Below, in pieces: positions 61,091 through 64,000 of a stretch of DNA of 64,000 bases. The notes beneath the pieces are model-generated. The model was not told where the DNA came from. It saw only the letters and a list, made by a program, of their open reading frames with translations, and made no database searches. How positions within the stretch are numbered: the first letter of the stretch is position 1; each line of letters begins with the position of its first letter. The position numbers were made by a program, and so were the translations under genes. Source of the stretch: Sitta carolinensis (lineage: Eukaryota > Chordata > Aves > Passeriformes > Sittidae); the NCBI GenBank assembly GCA_032173965.1, contig CM063292.1, positions 6,234,001 to 6,298,000 of the forward strand, written 5' to 3'.

Positions 61091-64000
61091 ACACTACCAG
61101 ATTTCTGGCAATCTCCACCCACCTCTGTCTTTGGGCCATATGAGATAAGACAATTTGTTTAGTTTGGCAGCAAAGGAAGAATTTAATAAAAGAGTCATTT
61201 GAGGATCCTGTGGAAAGACCCAAATACAGGGAAGATGCAGTTCTTTGGTCTCTAGTTCAAAACTGGCAAACCTTTGGGTGTGCTTTAAACTACGAAGGGA
61301 AGAGGGAGGTGGGAAGCTGTTATGTAACTCAAATGATCCATCATGTGGCTCCACATACAAAGTAAGGCAGGAGATGGAGTTCTGAAACAAAAGATGGAGA
61401 ATAAGAACAATATTAACAAAAAGTGTCTGTACACAAAAGCAAGGAGTATGGAAAACAAGCAAGAATTAGAAATCAATTACAATGTAAGTCCATGGGCAAA
61501 AAAAAAAAAGAAATTGAAGACTTCTCTGCCACACCTTCAAGGAGTGCATGAAGACATGCCATGCATCTTCCCACACCAAAATTAATTTGTATCTTTTTAG
61601 AAGACATTTAAAGGCTATATGCTAGCAGCTGGAACTCCAGCAGCCCACCCAAAACTCCAGTGACAATCATCCTCTAAAGTAGAGGACCAGTAACAGTTAC
61701 AACTCCATAGCAAGTTCTTCCCTCTGTTCTATGATGAAGCCTCTCTCTGCCTTACATTCTAGATGCTCAATTTTTTGTTTTCCCAGAGATGAGTGTCTAA
61801 AGTGCCAGATGCAAAGAGCAGAACCAAGAAGTCTCAGGGTCTATTCCCTGGACCACAGATTCAATTCAGAAACAGGCACAGTGGGACACCTTCTCACAGA
61901 TCACAATCTTCATTCCCTCAGAGTGCCTGAAGTGTGCTGCCAAATAGGTCATGCATGTTTTTATGCACTCCTCTTTGCTTAGCAAGGCACAAAATAATCC
62001 AATTTTACCTTCAGAATTAAAAAACTTTACGCAAGAGTAAGTTTATACCCCTCAGCATCTGCTCACAGCTGGACACAGACCCAAACAAATTAGGCTTTCT
62101 TTTAAAAGCTTTCTTTTTTAGTTGCCATATTTTCTACTCTTAATATATCTTAATTACTCCCTCTGCAGAAGAATCAAAATAGCTTTCAGAGAAATATATA
62201 TTTTATCTTGTGACAGAACAATTCAACTCCCACTTTAAACTGGAATATGGACATGGACATAACCTGTAAATGTAGGTAATTTACTGCATCCATACATTGC
62301 TCCATAAGTAAAATAAGGCTAATAACACACTTCCCAAAATCTTAAACAGCACAATCAATGTCTACAATGTACAAATGTACAGAGGCAAGACATGCTGCTC
62401 ATGCTTGCCAGGGGCAGGAGAGGAACACAACCAGAATCTCTCAAATTCCTGAATATCTGAATACACAATGTGATAGTGTTTCCTTCAATTTGGTTGTGAT
62501 ATAGAAGACTCAGCAAACCTCCTCACAAACTTTTAAACTGTAATTTTTTGCACAAAGGCAGCACTTACACTAATCACCACAAGAGGAGAATGCCCCCACA
62601 AGTTTTATGATTTTGATTTTCATGTAAAAAAATTAAGGAAACCAAATTAGAGACTGTATTGTGTTAAAGCTGCTTGGAAAAAGAATAAATAATGAGGAGG
62701 CACCAAATGCACCTTCTACAAATTTAACATAACCTGGAAAAATATGAAAAAAATTCTAAGCAACACTCATTGTTTGGAACCTTGAGTCACAGTGCATGAA
62801 GGAGATTTCAACAAATACATCCAGAACTGAACTGTGACAACTCCTCCTTTCTCACACATATTATCTCTATCAAGAAAGTATAGCAACAATCAGAAAACCC
62901 AACTTCACCAGTATTTTCATTACAAAAAAGATATTAACTATGAATAGGAACTTAAGAACAGCGACTACGGTAATTATCATTAATTGAAGGAGAGGAAACA
63001 AAGTGTAACTATTCAGATTTGAAGACAGACTGTAGGGAGTTTTCTAAAGTAACAGAAGGTACTGAAATCCACAACGTACAAGTACAGCAAGAAATCAGAA
63101 CCAGCTGGATGTTACAGGAACAAAAATACTGAGGTTATGTAGATGAACATAAAGCTACAGAGATCTCCCATATTAAAATGACAAGCAACAGAATAAATGG
63201 GAAAAGGAGAAGTAAAAATCTCCCCTTCACAGAAGAAAAATAAAAACAGGAGAAAGGCATAAGAGTTTAATGTGTGACCTAAAAACTGCTAATACCATTA
63301 ACTAATTAAGAAAGGGAAGACAAAGATACTTTTTTTGATGGCCTTCCCTTGAGAACTCCTGAAAGAATGTGACAGTTGACAAATTTATTTTCATAAATCA
63401 CACACTGTCTTTTAAAAAACTCTGTGTATCACAGACTTCAGGATGAGTGTAAGATCAGTTGCCTTCCCACTGTACTGTTATTATTCTCTAATTCAGACAA
63501 AATTCTGGTGTTACAAATTCTGAAAATAAAACTCTAAGTCAGGTCAGGATTTTGATCTTTATCTTCTCAGGTTTTTACCTGTCTCCTTTCACTTCCTTCT
63601 TGGTAGGGATTTAGTGTTTCAGACTTGAGTTTCAAGACCTTGCAACACCTTGACACAACCAAGCACGAGAAGAATAAAAGGGACACACAACACTGAAATC
63701 CTTCCTTCATGTGGATCTGCTTAGCAGAGATGCAGCCACTAAAAATTTTCTGCTAGTAAGACAAAAACATCACATTAATGTACATCTACAGGCTGTAACA
63801 GGAGCTGTCAGTATCTAGAAAATTCCCTACATGTTTCAGAAGATCCTGTCATGAGAAAATAAAATGCATTTAGCAACCTTTTTCCTCTCCAGTATCTAGC
63901 AAGCATTCCAAAACAATACAAATGCACATGTATGTATTCTAACAATTCTTGAAGCACAATGAGTTTTCAAAACATGAAGACACAAAATGATGCAAAGAGT
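61091..64000. other. Intronic sequence to window end, no gene seen
   Basis: A/T-rich unique-looking intron. A minus-strand frame of 122 codons at 61094-61462 has no known motif. WWOX exon 4 was searched for here and not found. Confidence 0.6.

Larger units (their letters stand above)
53286..64000 (-). other. WWOX: WWOX intron 4 (partial; continues past the window end)
   Basis: Sequence upstream of exon 5 on the minus strand. Exon 4 should end in the codons for Thr-Gly-Ala-Asn-Ser-Gly-Ile and the first base of Gly, followed by a donor. No such stretch was seen up to 64000, so this intron is at least 10.7 kb. Confidence 0.88.

Noticed and set aside
61640..61690. Minus-strand Ile-Val-Thr-Gly, resembling the end of WWOX exon 4
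   Set aside because: The next residues are Val-Leu-Gly-Gly rather than Ala-Asn-Ser-Gly, the upstream residues do not match WWOX, and there is no donor at the right place.
1..64000. CRISPR arrays, operons, phage or plasmid features, tRNA or rRNA genes
   Set aside because: No regularly spaced repeats, ribosome-binding-site-led gene strings or conserved RNA gene boxes were seen; the sequence is vertebrate intron.
1..64000. Long AT-dinucleotide arrays of the kind described at the human FRA16D site
   Set aside because: No (AT)n array of notable length was seen; AT-rich stretches are mixed sequence or poly(A)/poly(T).

Overview
The window is vertebrate nuclear DNA, almost certainly avian. It is AT-rich, has no operon-like or densely coding stretch, and carries a typical bird CR1 retrotransposon 3' end (29084-29312, minus strand). 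It has few interspersed repeats, which fits the compact, repeat-poor genomes of birds. The order of bird cannot be read from this window alone.

The one gene that can be supported is WWOX (WW domain-containing oxidoreductase), transcribed on the minus strand. A single coding exon lies at 53179-53285. It is 107 bp long, has an AG acceptor and a GTGAGT donor, and has the same length and phase as exon 5 of mammalian WWOX as I remember it. It encodes the start of the short-chain dehydrogenase/reductase (SDR) domain: the last glycine of the TGxxxGxG cofactor motif, the following helix, and the strand ending in Ile-Leu-Ala-Cys-Arg. All the rest is therefore intron: 1-53178 is part of intron 5 (downstream on the minus strand) and 53286-64000 is part of intron 4. 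I looked for exon 4 and exon 6 and did not find them, so both introns run past the window edges.

Region by region, 1-23 kb is unremarkable AT-rich intron with a GC-rich block near 5.3-5.7 kb, a possible LTR-derived insert near 9.2-9.8 kb, a perfect 16-bp palindrome at 11.38 kb and a T/G-rich low-complexity tract at 18.9 kb. A block near 24 kb has the look of a conserved noncoding element. A long open frame at 25.4-26.1 kb lacks an ATG near its start and is not recognised. The CR1 copy is at 29.1 kb. Two diverged direct copies of an unnamed, probably ancient, repeat sit at 37.5 and 39.3 kb. The most regulatory-looking stretch is 45.25-46.14 kb, a small CpG-dense core inside homeodomain-type AT-rich sequence. 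More enhancer-like blocks lie at 49.6, 51.4, 54.6 and 56.4 kb, on both sides of the exon. A possible ancient L2-type LINE remnant lies at 60.95-61.09 kb.

The short open frames elsewhere do not resemble known proteins and are read as chance frames in intron. I found no CRISPR, prokaryotic, tRNA, rRNA or new multi-gene system. What deserves attention is the WWOX assignment itself and the noncoding architecture of this intron, because WWOX introns host a common fragile site in mammals.
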